Positions 26,778 through 37,200 of a DNA stretch of 64,000 nucleotides are shown here, piece after piece. The notes below the pieces were generated by a model. It ran no database searches, was not told the origin of the DNA, and worked only from the letters and a program-made list of their open reading frames with translations. The position numbers and the translations under genes are program-made. Origin of the DNA: an uncultured Francisellaceae bacterium (GTDB lineage Bacteria > Pseudomonadota > Gammaproteobacteria > UBA6186 > Azoamicaceae); contig CAIVQA010000105.1 in the NCBI GenBank assembly GCA_903907935.1, positions 1 to 64,000 of the forward strand, read 5' to 3'. Positions within the stretch are counted from its first letter, which is position 1. The number at the start of each line of letters is the position of its first letter.

Positions 26778-27908
26778 ATGAATTTTTTCGTAAAAAAAGA
26801 ATTCTTCTTAAAATTTTTAAAATTAGCAGCGTTTGTTGCTGTAGAAAAAAAAATAGGAACAAATATATTTGGTTCTCATGTATTATTATCTGCGGCTGAT
26901 CATAAACTATCGTTGGTTGCAACAGATCTAGATCTAGAATTAATAGTTGAAGAACCGCTAAGTTCTATTGAAAAAGAAGGGGCAGCGGTGATCCCTTTTC
27001 GCAAAATAAGCGAGATATGTAGAGCAATGACAGATGATGTAGATCTGCATGTTTTTATTGCTATTAATTCTAAGTTGCATATAGAGTCAACTCAAGGGTT
27101 TTTTTCAATAAATTATCTTAAATCGGAAGAATTTCCATTATTAAGTAGCAAAGAATTTAATACTACATTTTCAGTGAAAGTGAAAGTTTTACAAGATCTA
27201 ATCAATAAAACTGCATTTGCTATGGGGGACGATGATAGTAGGCATTTTTTAAATGGAGTGTTTTTGTTTTTTTCTAATAAAGAGGTAAGAGCTGTAGCTA
27301 CTGATGGACATCGTTTAATAGTGAGAGAAGAAGCTCAAAACTTTAGTGAAGAAGTTGTAGGATTAACTGGGGAGGTAAAATTTTTATTACCCAAAAAGAG
27401 TGTGTTTGATCTTTTAAAAATTTTAAGTGAGTTTCCCGCAGATCAAATGGCCCATATGAGCGTAGGAGAAAATCATGTTAGGGTTATTATTAATAATGTT
27501 ACATTTACATCTAAATTGTTAGCCGCCGCCTTTCCTGCTTATCAGAAATTAATTCCTGTTAAACAACAAAATGTATTAATTGCCAGCAGAGAAATATTAA
27601 AATCTTGTTTTTTAAGAGCAGCTGCTCTTTTAGGGGATAGATCCCAAGGAATTAAATTAATTATTGCTAAAGATAGCTTGCAAGTTACAGCTCAAAATGA
27701 CAATGGAGATTTAGTACAAGAAAGTATAGTAGTAAATTATTCTGGAACACCATTAGAAATTTGTTTTAACATAAAATATTTAATAGATTTTTTATCTAGC
27801 ATAAATAGCGAAGAAGTATTATTAAAAATAGAAAACTCCAAATGTGGCGCTTTAATTCAAGATCTAATGTTAAAAAGTTCTTATGTGTTAATGCCAATGC
27901 AGATCTAA
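26778..27908 (+). CDS. dnaN: DNA polymerase III beta subunit (sliding clamp)
   Basis: 376 residues, the ordinary length. Forms the dimeric ring that tethers polymerase to DNA. Conserved features include AFVAVEKK near the N-terminus, FAMGDDDSRHFLNGVF in domain 2, AVATDGHRL, and the C-terminal VLMPMQI in place of the usual YVVMPMRL. Only seven bases separate it from dnaA; recF follows after 47 bases. Confidence 0.97.
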   Translation: MNFFVKKEFFLKFLKLAAFVAVEKKIGTNIFGSHVLLSAADHKLSLVATDLDLELIVEEPLSSIEKEGAAVIPFRKISEICRAMTDDVDLHVFIAINSKLHIESTQGFFSINYLKSEEFPLLSSKEFNTTFSVKVKVLQDLINKTAFAMGDDDSRHFLNGVFLFFSNKEVRAVATDGHRLIVREEAQNFSEEVVGLTGEVKFLLPKKSVFDLLKILSEFPADQMAHMSVGENHVRVIINNVTFTSKLLAAAFPAYQKLIPVKQQNVLIASREILKSCFLRAAALLGDRSQGIKLIIAKDSLQVTAQNDNGDLVQESIVVNYSGTPLEICFNIKYLIDFLSSINSEEVLLKIENSKCGALIQDLMLKSSYVLMPMQI

Positions 27909-27955
27909 TTGTTAAGAAACGTGCTCGTTCCTTCGTTCCTAAACGGTAAGATAAA

Positions 27956-29056
27956 ATGTTAATTAAAGAATTACAAATAGATGGAATTAGAAATTTAGCA
28001 CCACTAAAATTACAGCTTGATCCAAAAATGAATGTTTTTGTAGGGTTAAATGGTAGCGGAAAAACTAGTTTATTGGAGAGTATTTGTTTTTTGGTATTAG
28101 GGCGTTCGTTTAGAACTTCTAATGTTGATAGATTGATAAATTTCGATAAACAATTTGTTGCTGTATCTGCGGTGTATTCTAACAAAGAAGCGCAACAAAT
28201 AAAAATCAGCGCTTTGAAACATAAAAACAAAGAAAAAATCAGCAAAATTGGAGGCGTAAGGGGGGCGGTTGCACAGATTGCCAATATAGCTCCAACGCAA
28301 ATTATTCACGAAGCTAGTAGTGGGATTATTTTTAAAGAACCTGAATGGCGTAGAAAATTTTTAGATTGGATCGTTTTTTATGCTAATCAAGATTATCAAC
28401 AGTTGTGGCGAGATTTTAATAGAGCATTACATCAGCGTAATAGTATTTTAAAAAAAAATCATCCAAGAAGAGAGGGTTTTTTAAAAGAACTAGATAAGGT
28501 GTTTGTTGGTTTGTCAGAAAAGATTCAAAAAATCAGAAAAGAAACTTGGGTGCAATTTAAAGAAATCTGGAGCAAATGTTTTGAAGAGTTAAAAATAAAT
28601 TGCGAAATAAAGCCAGAAATAACGCTTTTTGATGGTTGGACAGGGAATTTATTGGAAAAGTTAGAGCAATGTTATGAGACAGATCTGAAACAAGGGTTTA
28701 CTTGCTATGGTCCCCATAGGGCCGATCTCTTCTTTGTAATAAATGGTAACCCCGCGAAAGAAGTATTGTCTAGGGGACAAGGTAAAACGATATCGGCAAG
28801 CTTAATTTTGGCTAGAGCAGAATTTTTTCAAAACCTACAGAGAGACAATAATGCAATCAGTGTATTATTGATAGATGATTTATGTGCAGAATTAGATGAT
28901 ATAAATGGCAGAAAAATAATAGAGTTTTTGTTGGCTAAACACCGTAAAACACAGGTTTTTATAACAGGGGTTGAGAAAAACATTTTATTAAAAGTGTTAC
29001 CACAAGAAGGTTGCCAATGGTTTTCCGTAAAAAATGGAGTGGTGGTTGGTGATTAA
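27956..29056 (+). CDS. recF: DNA replication and repair protein RecF
   Basis: 366 residues. An SMC-like ATPase that helps load RecA at gaps. The Walker A motif is GLNGSGKTS (30-38); the ABC-type signature is VLSRGQGKTISASLILARA and the Walker B region is VLLIDDLCAELD. It completes dnaA-dnaN-recF. gyrB, normally next, is displaced by about 1.5 kb containing the composite palindrome. Confidence 0.96.
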   Translation: MLIKELQIDGIRNLAPLKLQLDPKMNVFVGLNGSGKTSLLESICFLVLGRSFRTSNVDRLINFDKQFVAVSAVYSNKEAQQIKISALKHKNKEKISKIGGVRGAVAQIANIAPTQIIHEASSGIIFKEPEWRRKFLDWIVFYANQDYQQLWRDFNRALHQRNSILKKNHPRREGFLKELDKVFVGLSEKIQKIRKETWVQFKEIWSKCFEELKINCEIKPEITLFDGWTGNLLEKLEQCYETDLKQGFTCYGPHRADLFFVINGNPAKEVLSRGQGKTISASLILARAEFFQNLQRDNNAISVLLIDDLCAELDDINGRKIIEFLLAKHRKTQVFITGVEKNILLKVLPQEGCQWFSVKNGVVVGD

Positions 29057-29066
29057 TATTGTAAAG

Positions 29067-29080
29067 GTTCCACGTAGAAC
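29067..29080. promoter_or_regulatory. parS: parS-like centromere site, copy 1
   Basis: GTTCCACGTAGAAC differs at one base from the Pseudomonas-type parS core GTTCCACGTGGAAC bound by ParB. It lies 10 bases after the recF stop, close to the probable origin, where parS sites cluster. parA/parB are not in this window. Confidence 0.7.
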
Positions 29081-29158
29081 ATTGTTGATAATCGTCTAGG
29101 TGCCCACCTGAACAGGTAATGCTGTCAACTTAAGACCATTTTTTCTAAATACCACTAT

Positions 29159-29282
29159 GAGAACGTACATGAAATACCTTTAACATTTTGAAATTGACCA
29201 GGTGATCTTTTTACGTTGTTTTTTAGTTTAACTACCTGGTCAATTTACCATAAATGTTAAAGATATTTCATTCCTGTTCTCT
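29159..29282. repeat. Family D palindrome inside left arm
   Basis: GAGAACGTACATGAAATACC at one end pairs imperfectly with the mirrored end, followed inward by TTTAACATTTTGAAATTGAC / GTCAATTTACCATAAATGTT and CCAGGT/ACCTGG. The same plan occurs as a solitary element at 52405-52524. Confidence 0.75.
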
Positions 29283-29516
29283 AAAGCCCCATGTGTTTTA
29301 TGAGCGGAGAAAACCAAACCTTTCGCTTTCTTCTTTGTAGCCTGCGCGATAAAAGTCTTAAATTGACGGCATTACCTGAACGATTACACAAAATTAATTA
29401 TTTTTCATATTAATGCCGAAATCTCATTGACAGGCTGGGGGCATACTAACAATTTATTGATTTATTAACAGCAAAAACACAAAATAAGCTAAACACAAAA
29501 CCAAGTTGAGGTTTTT

Positions 29517-29813
29517 ATGAAAAAGGCAATCGTTCAAATAAGTACAACAAGCTCAGATCATAGTTCAACCAAAGGCATGATTTTTCCATTATCACCCACT
29601 GGCTCACATGTAGTTGACATTAGTGGCACACATATAGCGGTTGATTTTAAGCCTAGCTTCCGCTCTGCTCCTGGAGAACAAACCATTGATGGTTTATGTG
29701 ATGAGCTTAAACATTACATTGAATATGGTAGAAACTTAGGTTATGAAATAACTGCTGAAGTTGTAGTTACTGAGAATGGGGTTCCTCGATTTCCTAAGTT
29801 GTTGCTTCGATAA
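29517..29813 (+). CDS. Hypothetical protein carried by the composite palindrome
   Basis: A 98-residue protein I do not recognise. It begins MKKAIVQIST, has Ser/Thr-rich residues early on, then a likely alpha/beta fold (HIAVDFKPSF, ELKHYIEYGRNLGYEI) ending FPKLLLR. There is no signal peptide, membrane segment or catalytic motif. The start is supported by TTGAGG about six bases upstream. The codon choice looks less AT-skewed than its neighbours. It is the sole gene between the two inverted arms and could be cargo, a regulator of the element or a small mobilisation factor. Confidence 0.6.
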   Translation: MKKAIVQISTTSSDHSSTKGMIFPLSPTGSHVVDISGTHIAVDFKPSFRSAPGEQTIDGLCDELKHYIEYGRNLGYEITAEVVVTENGVPRFPKLLLR

Positions 29814-29964
29814 GAAATGTGCACAAAATATCTAGGTTATTTTATGCTCATTCTCTAAATGAGTAACTATTCAGGTAATGCCGTCTAAGATTTTTATAGC
29901 ACAGACTACAAAGGAGAAGGCGAAAGATTTAACTTTTTCCGCTCATAAAACACATGGGGCTTTA

Positions 29965-30087
29965 GAGAACGGGAATGAAATATCTTTAACATTTATGGTA
30001 AATTGACCGGGTAGTTAAACTAAAAAATAACGTAAAAAGATCGCCTGGTCAATTTCAAAATGTTAAAGGTATTTCATGTACGTTCTC
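29965..30087. repeat. Family D palindrome inside right arm
   Basis: Inverted counterpart of 29159-29282, with GAGAACGGGAATGAAATATC at one end and GGTATTTCATGTACGTTCTC at the other. A handful of substitutions separate it from the left copy. Confidence 0.75.
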
Positions 30088-30168
30088 ATAGTGGTATTTA
30101 GAAAAAACGGTCTTAAGTTGACAGCATTAACTGTTCAGGTGGGCGCCTAGACGGTTATAATTTTGTTT

Positions 30169-30377
30169 TATACTAATCGCACATGAGTTTTAGGTACTTT
30201 AAAAAACAAGGAATGTTGTTTGAGCTTCTAGTTGTTCTTTGTGTTGCGAAAGGCGAGTTTCACGAAAAAATGTCAGGATAGACATTTTTTACGTGCAACA
30301 CGCTCGAAGGGCGAGCGCCAGGATGGCGCGAGTCACTTGTTTTTTAAAGTACTTAAAACTCATGTGCGATTAGTATA
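30169..30377. repeat. Family A palindrome, long form (copy A6)
   Basis: Arms begin TATACTAATCGCACATGAG on both strands; compared with A1 the pair CTGATC/GATCAG has become CTAATC/GATTAG in both arms. The plus strand shows GTTTGAGC ... GGCGAGTTTC, then the hairpin insert on the far side (CGCTCG/CGAGCG and GCGCCAGGATGGCGC). It lies next to the composite palindrome upstream of gyrB. Confidence 0.88.
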
Positions 30378-30421
30378 GCAATTAGCAAAAATAGAAAATA
30401 ACGTGAGTAATTAGTTTTTTT

Positions 30422-30435
30422 GTTCCACGTAGAAC
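30422..30435. promoter_or_regulatory. parS: parS-like centromere site, copy 2
   Basis: A second exact GTTCCACGTAGAAC, about 1.36 kb from copy 1, upstream of gyrB. The two sites bracket the composite palindrome and family A copy A6. Confidence 0.7.
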
Positions 30436-30452
30436 ATGATGACTTGGCTACA

Positions 30453-30470
30453 TATACTCTCAGCTTATGG
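30453..30470. repeat. Solo arm of a family A palindrome
   Basis: TATACTCTCAGCTTATGG matches the outer arm of A5/A9 but no partner arm or core follows. It looks like a remnant in the gyrB leader. Confidence 0.4.
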
Positions 30471-30526
30471 AGTGAGTGTTCCTTAGAAAAACAGGCATCT
30501 ATGTGAGTTGACAGTGTGGGCCATGA

Positions 30527-33007
<2,481 letters not shown>

Positions 33008-33041
33008 GAATATTGATGTTCCGTAATTATAAATTTTTCAG

Positions 33042-33365
33042 ATGAAAAATAGTTACATTAGGCTTACTGAACAAGAAATAACAAGTATAACGCAGAATTT
33101 TGTAAAGCATTTTGGCATAAATGATCATTTATGGATCTTTGGTTCTAGAGCAGATCCACATAAAAAAGGTGGAGATTTAGATTTGTACATTGAAACTAAT
33201 AATAATTCTATACCAGATGTTGTTGAACAAAAAATTAAATTTTTAGTTGATTTAAAAAAATCTATTGGAGAACAAAAAGTAGATGTTATTATAAATATAA
33301 AATTTTTAAATAAAAATTTGGCAATTTATGAAGAAGCAAAAAATTCTGGAGTTATGTTAATATGA
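33042..33365 (+). CDS. mntA: MntA-like minimal nucleotidyltransferase antitoxin
   Basis: 107 residues. A minimal nucleotidyltransferase fold with GSRADPHKKGGDLDLYIE (G34-S35, D45 and D47 as metal ligands) and a third acidic residue near D81 in KVDVII. In MntA-HepT toxin-antitoxin pairs this enzyme adds AMP units to a tyrosine of the HEPN toxin and silences it (established for the Shewanella pair). Its stop overlaps the start of the HEPN gene (ATGA), giving coupled translation. Gene order antitoxin-toxin. It follows gyrB closely. Confidence 0.88.
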   Translation: MKNSYIRLTEQEITSITQNFVKHFGINDHLWIFGSRADPHKKGGDLDLYIETNNNSIPDVVEQKIKFLVDLKKSIGEQKVDVIINIKFLNKNLAIYEEAKNSGVMLI

Positions 33366-33847
33366 ATAATAACATAAAAAAACAATCGTTTTTAATAGAT
33401 TATAAAAAAATTACAGATCTCCATGCTATTAGATTAAATGCTGCTATTTTAAGAACCACAAAATTATTTCCATTAACTGCTCAATCTTTATATTCATTAA
33501 ATGATGAAGAAATTGCATTTTTAGATATGATAACAACTAGATTTTGTAAATTACAAGATTTAATTGGTACTAAAATTTTTCCACTAATATTAGATCTTTT
33601 AGGCGAAAATGATGTGTTGAGTTTTCGCGATAAATTAAATCGTTTAGAAAAATTGCATATTATAAACGATGCTAATTGGTGGATGGATTTACGTGAAATT
33701 AGAAATCAAATTACTCATGATTATCCAGATAGTTATGATATATTATCTGAGCATTTTAATAAGTTATTACCACTTGCTAAACAATTATTAATATTTTGGA
33801 ATGAATTTAAAGAAGATCTATCCCAAATTTCCCCCGACCTTAAATAG
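33362..33847 (+). CDS. hepT: HepT-like HEPN ribonuclease toxin
   Basis: 161 residues, all helical. The HEPN active-site motif RNQITHDY (R114, H119, Y121) is an exact RX4HXY, where Arg and His are the RNase site and Tyr is the residue AMPylated by MntA in characterised pairs. The upstream coupled gene is the matching nucleotidyltransferase. The domain is longer at the N-terminus than compact HepT proteins (about 130-140 aa). Its final 30 bases overlap a doubtful open frame on the other strand. Toxicity is inferred from motifs only. Confidence 0.87.
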   Translation: MNNNIKKQSFLIDYKKITDLHAIRLNAAILRTTKLFPLTAQSLYSLNDEEIAFLDMITTRFCKLQDLIGTKIFPLILDLLGENDVLSFRDKLNRLEKLHIINDANWWMDLREIRNQITHDYPDSYDILSEHFNKLLPLAKQLLIFWNEFKEDLSQISPDLK

Positions 33848-34081
33848 TAGCCCGGCTTTGTAGCCAAGATGTTTATCAGAATAATTTACATGAATTTTGC
33901 TATATTCATCTTTCCATTTTGTATTAATACGATGTATCCATGTTGGTGAAAATATTAATTTTCTTGGGGTAAAATCAGCTTCTTCTATTTCAGTAATGTT
34001 TATTTGAGAAAAATCTTCTATAAATACGTAAAGAAAAAAAGAGGTAACCGCAACAATCTTGCTGCGTTTTTTCGTACACAT
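33818..34081 (-). pseudogene. Possible remnant of an outer-membrane protein gene
   Basis: An 87-residue frame with alternating polar/hydrophobic segments (WIHRINTKWKDEYSKIHVNY, GYKAGLLFKVG), reminiscent of beta-strands from the end of an outer-membrane barrel. It has no signal peptide or clear ribosome site and overlaps hepT by 30 bases. It may be the stub of a gene truncated when the toxin-antitoxin pair arrived, or chance. The rest of the 372-base gap (to 34219) shows nothing else. Confidence 0.25.
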
Positions 34082-34219
34082 TCCTTAACTAGCAACCTTA
34101 TTTTTTCAAGAATAGGCATATCCACACACTATTACTATCTACTACCATTGAAGAAAATGTAATAGTAATTTATTGCCCAAGATTATAGAATAGATAAAAA
34201 ATATAAAGAGGTTATATAT

Positions 34220-35707
34220 ATGATTGACTTAAATATCCTTAAATTTTTTTACGATAAACAAGATAGACAATCGATACAAAAAGAATTAAAAAAAGAAAAA
34301 ACTATATCATCTGGTCCAATTTGTTTTTTTGTTGCGTGGTATATTAATACTAAAAAAAATAAGTATTTTATTGATCAAAAAAAAGTTCTAGAGTACTTGG
34401 ATGCTTTTTTTAATTGGTATTTTTCTACTAGTAATGTTCCAAACTGCTTTAATGATTTAATGCTTGAACAAGCTTTAAATATGTTTTTTGAAAATGCACA
34501 GCAAATAGACCAAAATGAAAAATGGGGGCATAGGAAATATCCAACCCCATTAAAAAATATTACAATAAGAACACCGAATGAACGTGTACGGTTTTTGTCT
34601 AACTATTTGTATAAACTTCATCAAGATAACAAATTTACTATAGAAGAATTATACCATATGGCATTACATACTTTACAAAATATATCTAAATTCCCTAATG
34701 AATGGAAAGTACCTAAAGATCTCTTGAATATAGCAGAACGAATGGTTACATGGTTGGGTGCTTCTGGTGCAAAAGAACTTGCGGAAGAACTTGCATTTTA
34801 TTACCAACAAATTAATCCATCTTCTACTCTTTTAGAAACAATTAATCCTCATTATGATGAGAAAGGGAATTTAATACCATCTATATATACAGATGCTAGC
34901 AACCCATTAACTAGAGATCCTGCTACTGGTATGCCATTATTAGTAGCGCGTATGTTAAAAAGTTTAAAAGTAGGTGGAACAACAGAACAACATTTATTAC
35001 CAAAATTTGATGATCCATCGTTTATCAAACGTGCAGCTGAAGATAGTGGAAATGTTGCCCCAGGAACTATTTTTGGTAATTCACGTACTTTATATACTTT
35101 AATTTTACTAAATGATAATAAAGAAGGTGTAGCTCAAAAATATTATAGAAAACATGTTATAAATTATTCTGGTGCTAGTAAAGAAATGTCTATAGCATGG
35201 TATTGCGAACATTTTTCCACAGAAGAAAAATCAGCTCGAACAGCTGAAAGCAATAGAGATTCTCAAGAGTTTCAGCAAGTGGTACAAACTTTTATAGAAT
35301 CATCTAGATTATATGGTACCAAAAAATATAAAAGTACTGGCCCTAAAAAAATGAAATTGCCAGAAGAAAATAAAATTATTTCTGGACATTATGAAGGTAT
35401 TCCTAGTTCTAGCCAATATTCCCCTAGTGGTGCATGGAGAGAAGCTGAAAGGATAGCAAAAACAGATTGCTTAACCATAGAAGTTAGTGATTATAAATTG
35501 TATTATTATCAAGGTAGTGGATCTAGGGTGCACTTTATAGTTTATGATGCAAATTGTGAAAAAATTGCTGGTTTTACTCACCATATGGATCATGAAGAAC
35601 AACTATGTCAACAAATTAATAAACAAAGAGATGAGCTTATTAGGTTCGGAATAGCTTTAAATAGTGCCAAAAAAGTAAAATATAGACCTCAAGCTAGTCC
35701 TAAATAG
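34220..35707 (+). CDS. Hypothetical protein, large
   Basis: 495 residues, not recognised. There is no signal peptide or membrane segment. The first 200 residues look all-helical (repeated LxxxLxx patterns around FFNWYF, LYKLHQ, MALHTLQN); a mixed middle region contains the segment HLLPKFDDPSFIKRAAEDSG; the last 100 residues look alpha/beta (SDYKLYYYQGSGSRVHFIVYD). It has its own leader with GAGG before the ATG and stands alone, convergent with psd. No catalytic motif is evident. Host-directed function is possible by analogy with neighbours, but unsupported. Confidence 0.6.
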   Translation: MIDLNILKFFYDKQDRQSIQKELKKEKTISSGPICFFVAWYINTKKNKYFIDQKKVLEYLDAFFNWYFSTSNVPNCFNDLMLEQALNMFFENAQQIDQNEKWGHRKYPTPLKNITIRTPNERVRFLSNYLYKLHQDNKFTIEELYHMALHTLQNISKFPNEWKVPKDLLNIAERMVTWLGASGAKELAEELAFYYQQINPSSTLLETINPHYDEKGNLIPSIYTDASNPLTRDPATGMPLLVARMLKSLKVGGTTEQHLLPKFDDPSFIKRAAEDSGNVAPGTIFGNSRTLYTLILLNDNKEGVAQKYYRKHVINYSGASKEMSIAWYCEHFSTEEKSARTAESNRDSQEFQQVVQTFIESSRLYGTKKYKSTGPKKMKLPEENKIISGHYEGIPSSSQYSPSGAWREAERIAKTDCLTIEVSDYKLYYYQGSGSRVHFIVYDANCEKIAGFTHHMDHEEQLCQQINKQRDELIRFGIALNSAKKVKYRPQASPK

Positions 35708-35720
35708 TAATAAAAAAAGG

Positions 35721-36587
35721 TTAAGAAGATCTCAATTCCCTGTTTTCGCAACAGAATGCGATTTTTTCCCCAACCTTAATTTGATTATTAATTTTTATAT
35801 TCTCAAAAAAATTAATTTTACTGTTTTCTAATAAAAGTATTACAGTAGAACCTAGTTTAAATAGTCCCATTTCTTGAAATCTGGCTAAGCTAATTTCTTT
35901 TTCTTGGTAGTTCCAAGAAGTTATAGTGCGTGATTTTGTAGGGGTGATTTGTCCATGCCAAGAAGTTACAATACTGCCTACAATCATTGCGCCTACTAAA
36001 ACCATAGCTATCTTACCAATTTCGCTGTTAAAGATAACAATTACTCGCTCGTTTTTGGTAAACACATCAGGAATTTTTTCTACTATTTTAGTATTGACAG
36101 AGAACAATTTACCTGGAATATAAATCATTTTTTCTAAGACTGCATTAAAGGGCATATGAATACGGTGATAATTGTGTGGTGCTAAATAAATAGTTATAAA
36201 TTTTCCTGAAGAAAAGCCACTAATTTCTAGAGGATCTTTACAAGCAAATAGTTTTCTTAAGTTTAAAGTAGAACTTTTGAGATTAATTAAAATGTCATCT
36301 TTTATATTGCCATATTGAGTAATTATTCCGTCTACAGGGCTTATAATAGAGTGAATATCTTGATCTGGAGTTCTAGCTGACGGGTTTAATTGACGGGTAA
36401 AGAAATCATTATAATTTTTATAGACTAAAGGATTAGTTTGAATGGCTTCTTGTAGATTAACTTTATAGTGCCTTATAAAACAACCTATTAAAAAATTTTT
36501 GATCCAGGTTACTTCACAATTTGCTAAAAAATGAGCTAATTTATTTATATAAGTATGTGGTAGTATATATTGTAAAAGATATATCAT
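35721..36587 (-). CDS. psd: Phosphatidylserine decarboxylase proenzyme
   Basis: 288 residues. Converts phosphatidylserine to phosphatidylethanolamine at the inner membrane. The self-cleavage site LGST is at 245-248; Ser247 becomes the pyruvoyl group. The catalytic Asp86 lies in SPVDGII and His in APHNYHRIHMPF (138-147). Length fits type I bacterial Psd. Divergent from orn with a 46-base gap; the psd-orn pairing is common in gammaproteobacteria. Confidence 0.95.
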   Translation of the reverse strand: MIYLLQYILPHTYINKLAHFLANCEVTWIKNFLIGCFIRHYKVNLQEAIQTNPLVYKNYNDFFTRQLNPSARTPDQDIHSIISPVDGIITQYGNIKDDILINLKSSTLNLRKLFACKDPLEISGFSSGKFITIYLAPHNYHRIHMPFNAVLEKMIYIPGKLFSVNTKIVEKIPDVFTKNERVIVIFNSEIGKIAMVLVGAMIVGSIVTSWHGQITPTKSRTITSWNYQEKEISLARFQEMGLFKLGSTVILLLENSKINFFENIKINNQIKVGEKIAFCCENRELRSS

Positions 36588-36633
36588 TAATGCATCATAA
36601 ATAATATAAGAGTGAAATTCAAGGAAATTACAA

Positions 36634-37200
36634 ATGAAAGATTCTGTTAATAATATACCCCATAATTTAATATGGGTAGATTTGGAAATGACAGGCCTTA
36701 ATCCAGATCAACACCATATTTTAGAAATTGCCATTGTAATAACCAATCAAGATTTAAAAATAATTGACGATCATTTTGATTTGGTAATTAAACAACCTAT
36801 AGAAAATTTAAACTTAATGGATGATTACGTTAAAGAACTTCATACTAAAAATGGATTATTGGAATTAGTTGCGAATAGTAAGATTGATTTAACGACAGCA
36901 GAAAACAAAGCTCTAGAGTTTGTTAAGAAACATGTGCCTAAATTTATATCTCCTATATGTGGTAATAGTATTTGTTTAGATCGAAGATTTTTATTTAAAT
37001 ATATGCCTCGATTAGAACAATATTTTCACTATCGTAATCTAGATGTTAGTACAGTTAAGAATTTGGGATCATATTGGTTTGCAGAAAAAATAAAAGATTT
37101 TAATAAAACCGATAGTGTTCATCGAGCTAAAGACGATATCTTACAATCTATTGCAGAGTTAAAGTTTTATCGAGAAAATTTATTTTACACACCTTCTTAA
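36634..37200 (+). CDS. orn: Oligoribonuclease
   Basis: 188 residues. A DEDDh 3'-5' exonuclease that destroys RNA fragments of two to a few nucleotides. Motif I is WVDLEMTGL (Asp16, Glu18), motif II lies in SICLDRRFL and motif III in HRAKDDI. Its size and motifs are typical. Its final four bases overlap the 3' end of the convergent pentapeptide gene. Confidence 0.95.
   Translation: MKDSVNNIPHNLIWVDLEMTGLNPDQHHILEIAIVITNQDLKIIDDHFDLVIKQPIENLNLMDDYVKELHTKNGLLELVANSKIDLTTAENKALEFVKKHVPKFISPICGNSICLDRRFLFKYMPRLEQYFHYRNLDVSTVKNLGSYWFAEKIKDFNKTDSVHRAKDDILQSIAELKFYRENLFYTPS

Larger units (their letters stand above)
29091..30157. mobile_element. 1.07-kb composite palindrome carrying a 98-aa gene
   Basis: The left arm (29091-about 29385) and right arm (about 29866-30157) are inverted copies, roughly 90 percent identical by eye. 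The ends read ATCGTCTAGGTGCCCACCTG and, on the other strand, ACCGTCTAGGCGCCCACCTG. Each arm is itself a palindrome: AGGTAATGCTGTCAACTTAA near one end of the left arm is mirrored by TTAAATTGACGGCATTACCT at the other. Inside each arm is a family D palindrome (29159-29282; 29965-30087). The 98-aa gene at 29517-29813 is the only gene. No transposase and no clear target duplication are visible, so mobility is inferred from structure. It separates recF from gyrB, between two parS-like sites. Confidence 0.75.

Noticed and set aside
29091-30157. Insertion sequence with transposase
   Set aside because: The only gene is a 98-residue protein without DDE, HUH or serine/tyrosine recombinase motifs; flanks show no clear target duplication.
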